64,000 nt of DNA, taken from positions 2,480,001 to 2,544,000 of the forward strand of contig NZ_CP172312.1 of the NCBI RefSeq assembly GCF_047946665.1, given 5' to 3'. Below the pieces are notes generated by a model that was given only the letters and a program-made list of their open reading frames with translations, was not told the origin of the DNA and made no database searches. A program made the position numbers and the translations under genes. Source of the DNA: Allohahella sp002354735 (GTDB lineage Bacteria > Pseudomonadota > Gammaproteobacteria > Pseudomonadales > Oleiphilaceae). Positions 1-7,620 of this stretch are shown piece after piece (position 1 is the stretch's first letter; the number at the start of each line of letters is the position of its first letter).

Positions 1-1
1 G

Positions 2-928
2 GAACGAGGCGAGGTGGTTGAGCGGGGCGAAACACGACAGGTTTTCGAACGCCCGGAGCACCCTTACACACGGAAGCTGATCGAATCCGAGCCGCATGGT
101 TCACCGCCGGATATCGTGTCAGATCAGAATATACTGGATGTCAACGGACTGCGCTGCTGGTACCCACTGAAGAAAAGCCTGTTCGGCAAGGTCAGAAGCT
201 ATGTCAAAGCGGTCGATGATGTTTCTCTGACCATCAGACGCGGCGAATCCATCGGTCTCGTAGGCGAGAGCGGATCGGGCAAGTCCTCATTTGGCCGAGC
301 TGTCTTGCGTCTGGAAAGCAGCGAGGGCGAGATCATTTTCGATGGTAAACGCATCGACTCGCTCAAGGGCCCCGCGCTCAAGCCGCTACGCAAGCGTATT
401 CAGGTCATCTTCCAGGATCCCTATGGTGCGCTTTCGCCACGGCTGACCCTGGAGGAAATCATCCGCGAAGGCCTGGAGATTCATGAAACGCTGAGTCCGG
501 CAGCACTGGCCGATGCCGTTACCGAAGCAATGCAGGCTGTACAGCTGGACCCAAGCTGGCGTGATCGTTATCCCCATGAGCTCTCGGGTGGCCAGCGGCA
601 GCGGGTCTGCATTGCCCGGGCATTGATTCTGAAGCCTGAGCTACTCGTGCTCGACGAACCGACCTCATCGCTCGACCGCACGATACAACAGCAGATCATC
701 GAGCTATTGCAGAAGCTACAGCGGGACTTCGGGCTGAGCTTCCTGTTCATCAGCCACGATCTGCGCGTAGTGCAGGCCATGTGTCATCGAGTGTTCGTCA
801 TGCGTCAGGGCAAGATCGTGGAGCATAATAATACTGAAGCGCTGTTCAGCAATCCCGTAGAGCCCTACACTCAAGAACTGATCAAGACCGCCTTCCTCGG
901 AGAGACGCCTCTCGGCCAGCCACAATGA
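2..928 (+). CDS. Peptide ABC transporter ATP-binding protein, YejF-like (5' partial)
   Basis: ATPase of a peptide-family (Dpp/Opp/Yej) importer, acting on the inner face of the cytoplasmic membrane. The reading frame is open to the window edge. The first ~30 residues match the tail of a first ABC domain (HPYTRKLI motif), followed by a linker and a complete second ABC domain. That domain has Walker A GESGSGKSS, signature LSGGQRQRVCIARAL and Walker B LLVLDEPTSSLD, and it ends with a second HPYT-like tail (EPYTQELI). This two-domain layout is that of YejF, so the gene is probably cut by the window, not truncated. A GTG at 14 is only an internal codon. fabI follows after 62 bp, an arrangement also known in Pseudomonas. 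The substrate, probably oligopeptides, is inferred from the family. Confidence 0.88.
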   Translation, partial: ERGEVVERGETRQVFERPEHPYTRKLIESEPHGSPPDIVSDQNILDVNGLRCWYPLKKSLFGKVRSYVKAVDDVSLTIRRGESIGLVGESGSGKSSFGRAVLRLESSEGEIIFDGKRIDSLKGPALKPLRKRIQVIFQDPYGALSPRLTLEEIIREGLEIHETLSPAALADAVTEAMQAVQLDPSWRDRYPHELSGGQRQRVCIARALILKPELLVLDEPTSSLDRTIQQQIIELLQKLQRDFGLSFLFISHDLRVVQAMCHRVFVMRQGKIVEHNNTEALFSNPVEPYTQELIKTAFLGETPLGQPQ

Positions 929-990
929 GTCAGGCACACTAGTCCGGGCACGAATTTCGAAAACTGACCATACAAGACAAGGAGTACGAC

Positions 991-1806
991 ATGGGACTGC
1001 TGAGCGGGAAACGCGCACTCATCGTGGGCGTAGCAAGCAAGTTATCCATCGCCAAGGGCATCGCCGATGCCTTTCACAGGGAAGGCGCTGAAATTGCCCT
1101 CACCTATCAGAACGACAAGTTGCAGGGCCGGGTCGAGAAATTCGCAGCTGAATATGACTCCACCCTGACCTTTCCCTGCGATGTCGCTGACGACGCTCAG
1201 ATCGAGACGCTGTTCGAGGATCTTGGCAAGCACTGGGACAGCTTCGATATACTGGTGCACTCGGTGGGCTATGCCCCCGGCGATCAGCTCGATGGCGACT
1301 TCACCGATGTCACGACCCGCGAAGGCTTTCGAATCGCCCATGATATCAGCGCCTACAGCTTTATCGCGCTGGCACGCGCTGCGCGACCGATGCTTGAACC
1401 GCGGAAGGGATCGCTGCTGACGCTGACCTATCTCGGCTCACAGCGGACGATGCCAAACTACAACGTGATGGGACTGGCGAAGGCGAGCCTCGAAGCCTCC
1501 GTGCGTTATCTCGCGGCAAGCCTTGGTCCATCCGGCATGCGAGTCAACGCCATTTCCGCAGGCCCTATTCGCACCTTGGCCGCCTCCGGCATCAAGAACT
1601 TCCGCAAGATGCTGAATGAGTTTGAACGTCAAACCCCGATGCGCAGAAACGTCACCATCGAGGAAGTTGGGAATGCGGCGACATTTCTTTGCTCAGACTG
1701 GGCCAGCGGTGTGACCGGTGAAATCATGTTCGTCGACGGCGGCTTCAGTTTCTCCGCCATGGGTGCAATTGAAGACGACTCAGGCAAGTCGGGGCCGGGA
1801 GACTGA
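991..1806 (+). CDS. fabI: Enoyl-[acyl-carrier-protein] reductase (NADH), FabI
   Basis: Reduces trans-2-enoyl-ACP in the last step of each fatty-acid elongation cycle in the cytoplasm; it is the triclosan target. At 271 residues it is close to E. coli FabI (262) and nearly collinear with it. The N-terminal nucleotide-binding segment GVASKLSIAKGIA is the FabI signature. The catalytic Tyr-x6-Lys is Y157-N-V-M-G-L-A-K164, with the second conserved Tyr at 147 (TYLGSQ), followed by NAISAGPIRTLAASGI. AAGGAG with a 6-nt spacer precedes ATG 991. The C-terminal tail is a few residues longer than in E. coli. No other enoyl reductase is in the window. Confidence 0.97.
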   Translation: MGLLSGKRALIVGVASKLSIAKGIADAFHREGAEIALTYQNDKLQGRVEKFAAEYDSTLTFPCDVADDAQIETLFEDLGKHWDSFDILVHSVGYAPGDQLDGDFTDVTTREGFRIAHDISAYSFIALARAARPMLEPRKGSLLTLTYLGSQRTMPNYNVMGLAKASLEASVRYLAASLGPSGMRVNAISAGPIRTLAASGIKNFRKMLNEFERQTPMRRNVTIEEVGNAATFLCSDWASGVTGEIMFVDGGFSFSAMGAIEDDSGKSGPGD

Positions 1807-1922
1807 GCCACAGATCACTGTTTCCGGCCTCTATACGGGGTAGCATCCTGCTTCTCTGCTTCAAACTCATGTCCACCAGGCTCATGACCTATAACCAACG
1901 CCGCCGGCTATCAAGACGCTGA

Positions 1923-3083
1923 ATGACCAGACCGAACCAACCCATCTCCCCTGTCGGCTCCATGACAGTCGCGACTCGAGCCCTTGTAACACTCGGCCTG
2001 CTGATTAGCCTCGTGCTCAGCATTGGTTGCGAGTCCATGAAGGCCAGTCAGACCTTTTCGAACGCCATTGGATTCGGCGGGATACCGCCCGTGGATCTCG
2101 AAGAGCAGTACATTAACGAAGATTCCGAGTTCCTCGAGATTCGCGGCATGCGGATCCACTACCGTGACGTGGGTGAAGGCCCTGTCATCATCCTCGTTCA
2201 TGGCATTTTCTCATCCCTGCACACCTGGGATGGCTGGGTCGAGGAGCTGCGCAAGAGTAATCGCGTCATTACCCTGGATTTGCCTGGTTTCGGATTGACT
2301 GGCGGACCTGAGGACATCGAACAGTTCGACGTCGAATTTGTTTATGCTGTGTTCAAGAACTTCATTCAGTACATGGATGCAGAGCATTTCACCCTGGCTG
2401 GAAATTCCTTCGGTGGTTATCTCAGCGCCCGCTATGCTATCGATCATCCCGACAAGGTCGACCGTCTGATCCTTATCGACCCATCAGGATATTCACATGG
2501 TGATCGTCCGCTGGTGTTCAAGATGGCGTCGACACCGGTCGTCAGCTCGATCATGAAAGTTTTCCAGCCACCGTTCATGATCACCAGGAACGTCAAGCGC
2601 AACTACGGCGACCCTGAGAAATTGACCAAGGAAAACCTGTACCGTTACGTGCACATGGCACAGCGGCAAGGCGCAAAGCCCCTGTACGTGAAGACGCTGC
2701 AGATGTTGGGTGAAGACAAGGCGAAGACCACCGACATGAGCTTCAGCGGCGTAAAAGCGCCCACCCTGCTGATGTGGGGTGAAGCGGATGCGTGGACACC
2801 TTTGAAACTATCGGAGCGCTGGATGGCGGACCTGCGCAACGTCAAACTCATCACCTACCCCGACGTCGGGCACATGCCAATGGAAGAAATACCCTTCCAG
2901 ACCGTGAGCGACGCAATTACGTTTCTGGCTGATGCACCTGGCGCCGGTGATGCGGAAGAAGATACCTTCCGCTCCATCAAGAAGACCACCGGAGAGGATC
3001 TCGAGTCGCTCATCAACGACAGCAATGAGTTTCAGGAGCTGAGTGAAGAAGAGGTTAAAAGAATGGAGCAGGATCTGAAGTAG
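1923..3083 (+). CDS. Alpha/beta hydrolase, probably membrane-anchored or a lipoprotein
   Basis: An alpha/beta-hydrolase fold enzyme; the substrate cannot be told. A hydrophobic N-terminal segment (about residues 19-37) ends in LSIGC, a weak lipobox, suggesting export and lipidation. The catalytic core begins with the oxyanion strand ILVHGIFSS. The nucleophile elbow is G160-N-S162-F-G-G, the acid lies near GEADAWTP and the His near DVGHMPMEE, so the triad looks complete. The C-terminal ~50 residues are acidic and charged (EELSEEEVKRMEQ) and lie outside the fold. A second in-frame ATG at 1962 would shorten the leader to a cleaner signal peptide. No shine-dalgarno clearly decides the start. It stands alone between fabI and a convergent gene. 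Confidence 0.8.
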   Translation: MTRPNQPISPVGSMTVATRALVTLGLLISLVLSIGCESMKASQTFSNAIGFGGIPPVDLEEQYINEDSEFLEIRGMRIHYRDVGEGPVIILVHGIFSSLHTWDGWVEELRKSNRVITLDLPGFGLTGGPEDIEQFDVEFVYAVFKNFIQYMDAEHFTLAGNSFGGYLSARYAIDHPDKVDRLILIDPSGYSHGDRPLVFKMASTPVVSSIMKVFQPPFMITRNVKRNYGDPEKLTKENLYRYVHMAQRQGAKPLYVKTLQMLGEDKAKTTDMSFSGVKAPTLLMWGEADAWTPLKLSERWMADLRNVKLITYPDVGHMPMEEIPFQTVSDAITFLADAPGAGDAEEDTFRSIKKTTGEDLESLINDSNEFQELSEEEVKRMEQDLK

Positions 3084-3093
3084 AGCGCCGGCT

Positions 3094-3504
3094 TCAGCCT
3101 GTCACATGGTCGTCATGCTCCTGGCCAAGCATGGCGGCTACTGCCAGCTTCCAGTCGACGATCGACGTGTCGTCAGACTCGAAAAGGCGAAATCCAACCA
3201 GCCAACCAGCAGTACCCGGTAGTCTCCGCTGCCATTTCACTTCAGAAGCCAGCTCGAATTTGTCACCGGTTCGCTCGCGCACGATACAGAGCTGCAAGAT
3301 AGTGCCTACCTGGAGCGGTTTTGGAAACCTGACCTGCAGTCCGTTCGCAGAGACATCTATTGTCTCGGAAGCCGCAACTTCAGGTTCGATGTGTTCACTT
3401 TCCATGGCGCAGTTGCCAATGATCTCGACGTATACCGTTTCGTAATGCGGCAGTCGTGGTTCACTGCGCTGGTTGTCCTGCAGAGGACCTTCGGAAAACG
3501 ACAT
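3094..3504 (-). CDS. PilZ domain protein
   Basis: A small cytoplasmic protein of the PilZ family, a usual c-di-GMP receptor. The RxxxR motif is RSEPR near the N-terminus and the (D/N)xSxxG motif is DVSANG, with a strand pattern through KFELASEVKWQRR and GWLVGFRLF. Both ligand-binding motifs are present, so c-di-GMP binding is expected. ATG 3504 is chosen because GGAG with a 6-nt spacer precedes it; the upstream TTG at 3516 has no ribosome site. It lies 35 bp downstream of the DUF1631 gene on the same strand, probably as one transcript. A diguanylate-signalling link also comes from the EAL protein at 11188-13953. Confidence 0.88.
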   Translation of the reverse strand: MSFSEGPLQDNQRSEPRLPHYETVYVEIIGNCAMESEHIEPEVAASETIDVSANGLQVRFPKPLQVGTILQLCIVRERTGDKFELASEVKWQRRLPGTAGWLVGFRLFESDDTSIVDWKLAVAAMLGQEHDDHVTG

Positions 3505-3539
3505 TTCAGTCTCCAATATGAGAGAGCTGCAGTTACCTG

Positions 3540-5471
3540 CTAATTGCGGACACCAATGCGTCCGACAGCTCTGGCTAGTCTGGCTTCAAAAGCCTGACCC
3601 GCGTCACGTATGATTATGTCACCGTCCAGCAGTCTCTGCACGGCGTCATCCCGCAGTATTTCTTCGAGCTTGAGCCCGAGATCATTCACGAATATCAACT
3701 TGCCAGTAGCATTGAGGCGTACAGCCAGCTTGCCGTTGACCATCTCGCCATTTTTTCGAATCTGTACACTACCGCCAAGATGGATGGCATCAATCTGCTC
3801 GCGGGCGGCCTGCAGCAATTGCAACTCAGCCAGCGCCTCTGAATCGAGCTCAGCCTGTTGCATCTGCCTGGCGGCCTCGGCTTTCTCCTCATCGGCCCTG
3901 GCTTGCGCAGTCTCCCGAGCCAACAAAATGGCGGCGGCTTCAGCCTGCGCCTTCTGTCTCGCCGTTTCCCGCTGCACTTTCTCGGCGGCGAATCGTTCTG
4001 CAGCAAGCACCTTCTGATCGAGATAGGCCTGTACGGTTCGCAGCCCCACGCGCCGCGCCACGGCATAAAGCGGCACAGCGCTGGCCTCTGCAGTGAGCGC
4101 GCCTCTCGCAGCATCGGCCAGGACGTCGGCCAAGGGCTCGATGAGCACCTTACGACCGGCAAAATCACTCCAGAGAATGGCCTGCTGCCAGGGCAGGTAA
4201 ATCAGCGCCTTACACAAACGGTCGCCACGCCTGAACCAACGCGAGCCCAGCTGCTGCATGAGCCTGGTGGCTTCAGCCGTCAACTCCTCGCTATCTGATT
4301 CGGCACTCGTCGAACCAAGGTGCTGGCTCACCTGCAGTACCGGCCAGGGCTGCCGCTCCAGCTCCTTACCGCGAAGGATGTCCTGTAGCGCATTATCGAA
4401 GTTGGCCATGACAGATGTTCGACGTACCGGATCACTGTCCAGACTGCCGAGCCGCTGGCCAACCTCAGTCGACAGGGCTGCAGCAAAACCGAATAGCTTC
4501 TGTCGCTGCAGTTCAGATTCGATTTCACGAAAGGCAAAAACCACCCGATCGCAAAGCACGTGCATGTCCCGGTACTGTTTGCTTTCGGAGCCATGCTGAC
4601 GGCAGGCGAGCAGCATTGAGTCCTGCCAGGCCCCCTGGAGGAAGTCGATGACCAGTCCTGGCAGCTGAAAGTGGGAAGCGACAGCATTGAGGCGCAGGGC
4701 TACAAGCGCTTCGGCGCGCAGGCTCAGGTCCTGCCCGAGCTCGGAATCCGTGAGGCGCTGTTCGAGGACCTGCCGTCTCTTTTGCTCCCGCTGCCACTCT
4801 GACCGCACCTGATCGAGCGTCCGCTCCTGCTGCTCGCGCTGCAGAACGTGGTCGTCATCGAGCAGGGTCTGTAGCGTATCGAAGGCGCGTGAAACAAAGC
4901 CTGGCGCCGGCCCCTGCGCAGATTCCCAGCCAGCGAAGAGCTGCTCTACGAAATTCAGCAGCTGTGCGACGGGATGAGTCGGGTCGAGGATGAATTCAGG
5001 CTGGTCGATCAATAATGCGGCGAATACGAAACGCCGCTTGAGCAGAGCCTTGCGAACAGCATCTTCGAGACCGCTCTGTCCAGACCACTGCGTACAGATG
5101 CGCTCGATAAATACGAGACTGTTCGCCAGTAGCCGGTCGAAATAATCGTGTTGTTCGATCCAGCGTTCACAGAGCTCAGTCAGGCTGCCTTCTGCTTGCA
5201 AACTGGCTTCAGCAAGTGCGCGGGCCAGCTCATGTCGGGACTGCTGCTGGGACTCGATATCTGCAGAAGGCGTATCAGGTGCGGATGCACGCATGAGCTC
5301 ACCGGGAATGGCGAGCAACTCTTTCGTCTCAGTAAACTCCGCGCGCACAAGCGCTTCACTGAGATTGGCTGCCAACTCCTTTAGCGACGGACCCTGCTGG
5401 CCGGCTTGATCTTCTGGTGGCGCACTGGGATGGCCTGGCGTCTGTGGCCCAGGTGCTTGTGGTAGATTCAC
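3540..5471 (-). CDS. DUF1631 family protein
   Basis: A 643-residue protein that resembles the DUF1631 family, found mainly in gamma- and betaproteobacteria with unknown biochemical role. The N-terminus is Pro/Gln-rich and probably disordered. A helical core includes LVIDFLQGAWQDSMLL, a stretch typical of the family. A highly charged Ala/Glu/Arg-rich coiled coil lies around residues 490-550, followed by a compact C-terminal domain (GGSVQIRKNGEMVNGKLAV onward). The coiled coil suggests self-association or a structural partner. The start is a GTG at 5471 with only a weak ribosome site. The adjacent PilZ gene suggests the pair works in c-di-GMP output, which is inference. Confidence 0.72.
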   Translation of the reverse strand: MNLPQAPGPQTPGHPSAPPEDQAGQQGPSLKELAANLSEALVRAEFTETKELLAIPGELMRASAPDTPSADIESQQQSRHELARALAEASLQAEGSLTELCERWIEQHDYFDRLLANSLVFIERICTQWSGQSGLEDAVRKALLKRRFVFAALLIDQPEFILDPTHPVAQLLNFVEQLFAGWESAQGPAPGFVSRAFDTLQTLLDDDHVLQREQQERTLDQVRSEWQREQKRRQVLEQRLTDSELGQDLSLRAEALVALRLNAVASHFQLPGLVIDFLQGAWQDSMLLACRQHGSESKQYRDMHVLCDRVVFAFREIESELQRQKLFGFAAALSTEVGQRLGSLDSDPVRRTSVMANFDNALQDILRGKELERQPWPVLQVSQHLGSTSAESDSEELTAEATRLMQQLGSRWFRRGDRLCKALIYLPWQQAILWSDFAGRKVLIEPLADVLADAARGALTAEASAVPLYAVARRVGLRTVQAYLDQKVLAAERFAAEKVQRETARQKAQAEAAAILLARETAQARADEEKAEAARQMQQAELDSEALAELQLLQAAREQIDAIHLGGSVQIRKNGEMVNGKLAVRLNATGKLIFVNDLGLKLEEILRDDAVQRLLDGDIIIRDAGQAFEARLARAVGRIGVRN

Positions 5472-5732
5472 TGTAGTCCGTTCATTGTCGGTTGACGCTG
5501 GTCATTGGCTACAGTCTAGCTGCTTTCCATGCAGTTGCTTTCAAAAGTCAGTGTTTCCATACTGGGTAGTTGCGGGTTTTCTTGCCACTGAATTGTATTA
5601 GACACTGCACACGACTGATTTATGGGGAGTATCACAGTTCGTTTCGATGTGTACTCATTTGTAGTTGTGAAGGCCGCCTCACTGTTTATGGTGTAATCTC
5701 ATAGCAGTACCAGTTTAAGGATCGATGCATTT

Positions 5733-7601
5733 ATGCGTGTACGTGTCTGCTCACTGCCTAATGTTCTCCACCATCTTGGCCTGCTGCTCATCGGGTCGGT
5801 GCTCATGCTTTCGACGTCACTGCGGGCCGCAAGCCTCGAAGGTCTGCAGCTGAATGGCATCGCCACCTACGAGCAACTTGGCAAGCCTTATTACATCATC
5901 GCACTCTACACTGAAAAGCCGGTAAGTTCGGCGGATGAGTTGATGACTGGCGATGGCCGGGCGGTCGCCGTGATGAAAATCGTGAGTGGAAACTGGACCA
6001 GCATCGGTTTTTCGCAGATATGGACGCGAGATGTTTCGATCAACAATGAACTCTCTGGCGAGTCGACGGATATCGACGCCCTGTTGAAGTTCTTCAGCCT
6101 TGCGAAGGAGCCGCTGGAAGTCGGCGACACTCTTGAGGTTGCCTACCTGCCCGGCCGCGGCACAAAGATTGAGCTCAATAGCGAAACTGTTATCTCAACG
6201 CCCAATAAGGCGCTATTCACCTATATAGTCAATGTATGGGTCGGTCCGTCCTCGCCGTCCCGTGACTTCAAGGCCGCGATGCTGGCAGGTCCGCAGGCCA
6301 CGGCCACTGACAGGGCTCAGCTGGTGCAGAGCTTTGCAGAATTCCGAAGTGACCCGAAACGTGCAGCGCTGATTTCACAGTGGCAGAAGAAGGAAAGTGA
6401 GAACGCCGCGCAGCGCGCTCGTGCTGAGGCCGAGCGCGAGGCGGAGCGTGAGCGGCTTGCTGCTGAACAGCAGGCGGCCGAGAAGAAACGGCGCGAGGAA
6501 GAGCTGGCGGCAAAGCAGCGGGCTGAAGCTGCTGCTGCTGCGAAGCTGGCTGCAGAGAAAGCGGCTGCAGCCGCCGCTGCAGCCGCCAGTGAGGCCGAGC
6601 GCAAAGCTCAACTAGCTGCCGCACAGGCACTGGAGCAGCGCAAGCGTGTAAAGAAGCAGGACGAAGAACGTGTACTACAGCGGCTGAAGCAACAGGAGCG
6701 TGGTGACATTAGTGAGTCCGAAGCCAGGGAGGCTGCCGAGCGGGCTGACGCCGAAGGTGCGAAGCGTCTAGCAGCTGATGCCGAACGTGAGCGCCAGCAA
6801 GCTGCCGCCGAAGCGGAAGCCGCGGCAGCACGTGCCCTTGAACAATCCGAAACGCAGGCTCGCGCAGAGGCTGAGGCCAGACGGCTCGAGCAGGAAAAGC
6901 TGGATGGCTTGCAACGGGACTACGACGAAGCGTTGTATATCTGGCAGGTCCAGCGGGCGGTACTGACCAATATCACCTATCCGGAATGGGCTCGTGAATT
7001 TGGGCGGGAGGGCGATATCAAGATACTGGCCACGCTAGACGCAGTGGGCAACGTGATCGGCACTGATGTGGTCAAAGGCGCACAGCATAATCTTCTCGTG
7101 CAGGAGGTCGTCTCCGCTGTCAACCAGTCTGGTCCCTATGGACCGCATGCCGGTAAGACAGTGGTAGTGCCCATCGAATACTCGTTCCAGCTGAAAAGCA
7201 CTCGCGAAAACGAAAGCGCGTCTGGATCTGTAGCTCAACTACCAGCCCAGCCGGTCATGCCCCCTGAACTGACGATGATCAAGCAGCGCTCGGTGGCGGG
7301 TCCTGATCGGGCAGGCAAGGTTGCTGAATACGCCGAACTCGTGAGGGCCAAGATACTGGCCACGATAGAATATCCACTGTGGGCGAAAAACCTGCGTCAG
7401 GAAGGTGAAGCAGAAATTGAAGTGATCGTAGCGTCGGACGGCTCAGTGTCGAAGACGCGGTTGCTCAAGGAGACCCGGCACAATCTGCTCAACAAGGAAA
7501 TGGAATCAGCGGTCGAGCGCGCTGCGCCCTTCCCTGTAATTCCACCTGAGCTTGGACTCGACAAGGTCGACGTCAAATTCACTTACAGCTTCGGCCGCTG
7601 A
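5733..7601 (+). CDS. Exported protein: chalcone-isomerase-like domain, TolA-like helix, two TonB C-terminal domains
   Basis: A 622-residue envelope protein. Residues ~1-32 form a signal peptide ending near SLRAASLEG. Residues ~33-185 resemble a bacterial chalcone-isomerase-like domain (YIIALYTEKP, SGNWTSIGFSQIWTRD, GRGTKIELNSE). Residues ~205-395 are a long Ala/Glu/Arg/Lys-rich helix like TolA domain II. Two TonB_C-like domains follow (from ~410 and from ~535), each with the YPxWA(R/K) motif and a valine-rich beta strand. TonB_C domains normally touch outer-membrane receptors. Here the protein has no obvious N-terminal membrane anchor, so coupling to ExbBD/TolQR is uncertain. AAGGAT precedes ATG 5733. 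No neighbour shows the partner. Confidence 0.72.
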   Translation: MRVRVCSLPNVLHHLGLLLIGSVLMLSTSLRAASLEGLQLNGIATYEQLGKPYYIIALYTEKPVSSADELMTGDGRAVAVMKIVSGNWTSIGFSQIWTRDVSINNELSGESTDIDALLKFFSLAKEPLEVGDTLEVAYLPGRGTKIELNSETVISTPNKALFTYIVNVWVGPSSPSRDFKAAMLAGPQATATDRAQLVQSFAEFRSDPKRAALISQWQKKESENAAQRARAEAEREAERERLAAEQQAAEKKRREEELAAKQRAEAAAAAKLAAEKAAAAAAAAASEAERKAQLAAAQALEQRKRVKKQDEERVLQRLKQQERGDISESEAREAAERADAEGAKRLAADAERERQQAAAEAEAAAARALEQSETQARAEAEARRLEQEKLDGLQRDYDEALYIWQVQRAVLTNITYPEWAREFGREGDIKILATLDAVGNVIGTDVVKGAQHNLLVQEVVSAVNQSGPYGPHAGKTVVVPIEYSFQLKSTRENESASGSVAQLPAQPVMPPELTMIKQRSVAGPDRAGKVAEYAELVRAKILATIEYPLWAKNLRQEGEAEIEVIVASDGSVSKTRLLKETRHNLLNKEMESAVERAAPFPVIPPELGLDKVDVKFTYSFGR

Positions 7602-7620
7602 ACCGGGGCCTTGCGCAGGA

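Noticed and set aside
6268..6630. Minus-strand Ala/Ser/Gln-rich frames at 6.3-6.6 kb
   Set aside because: They mirror the Ala/Glu/Arg coiled coil of the TonB-type gene and have no independent support.
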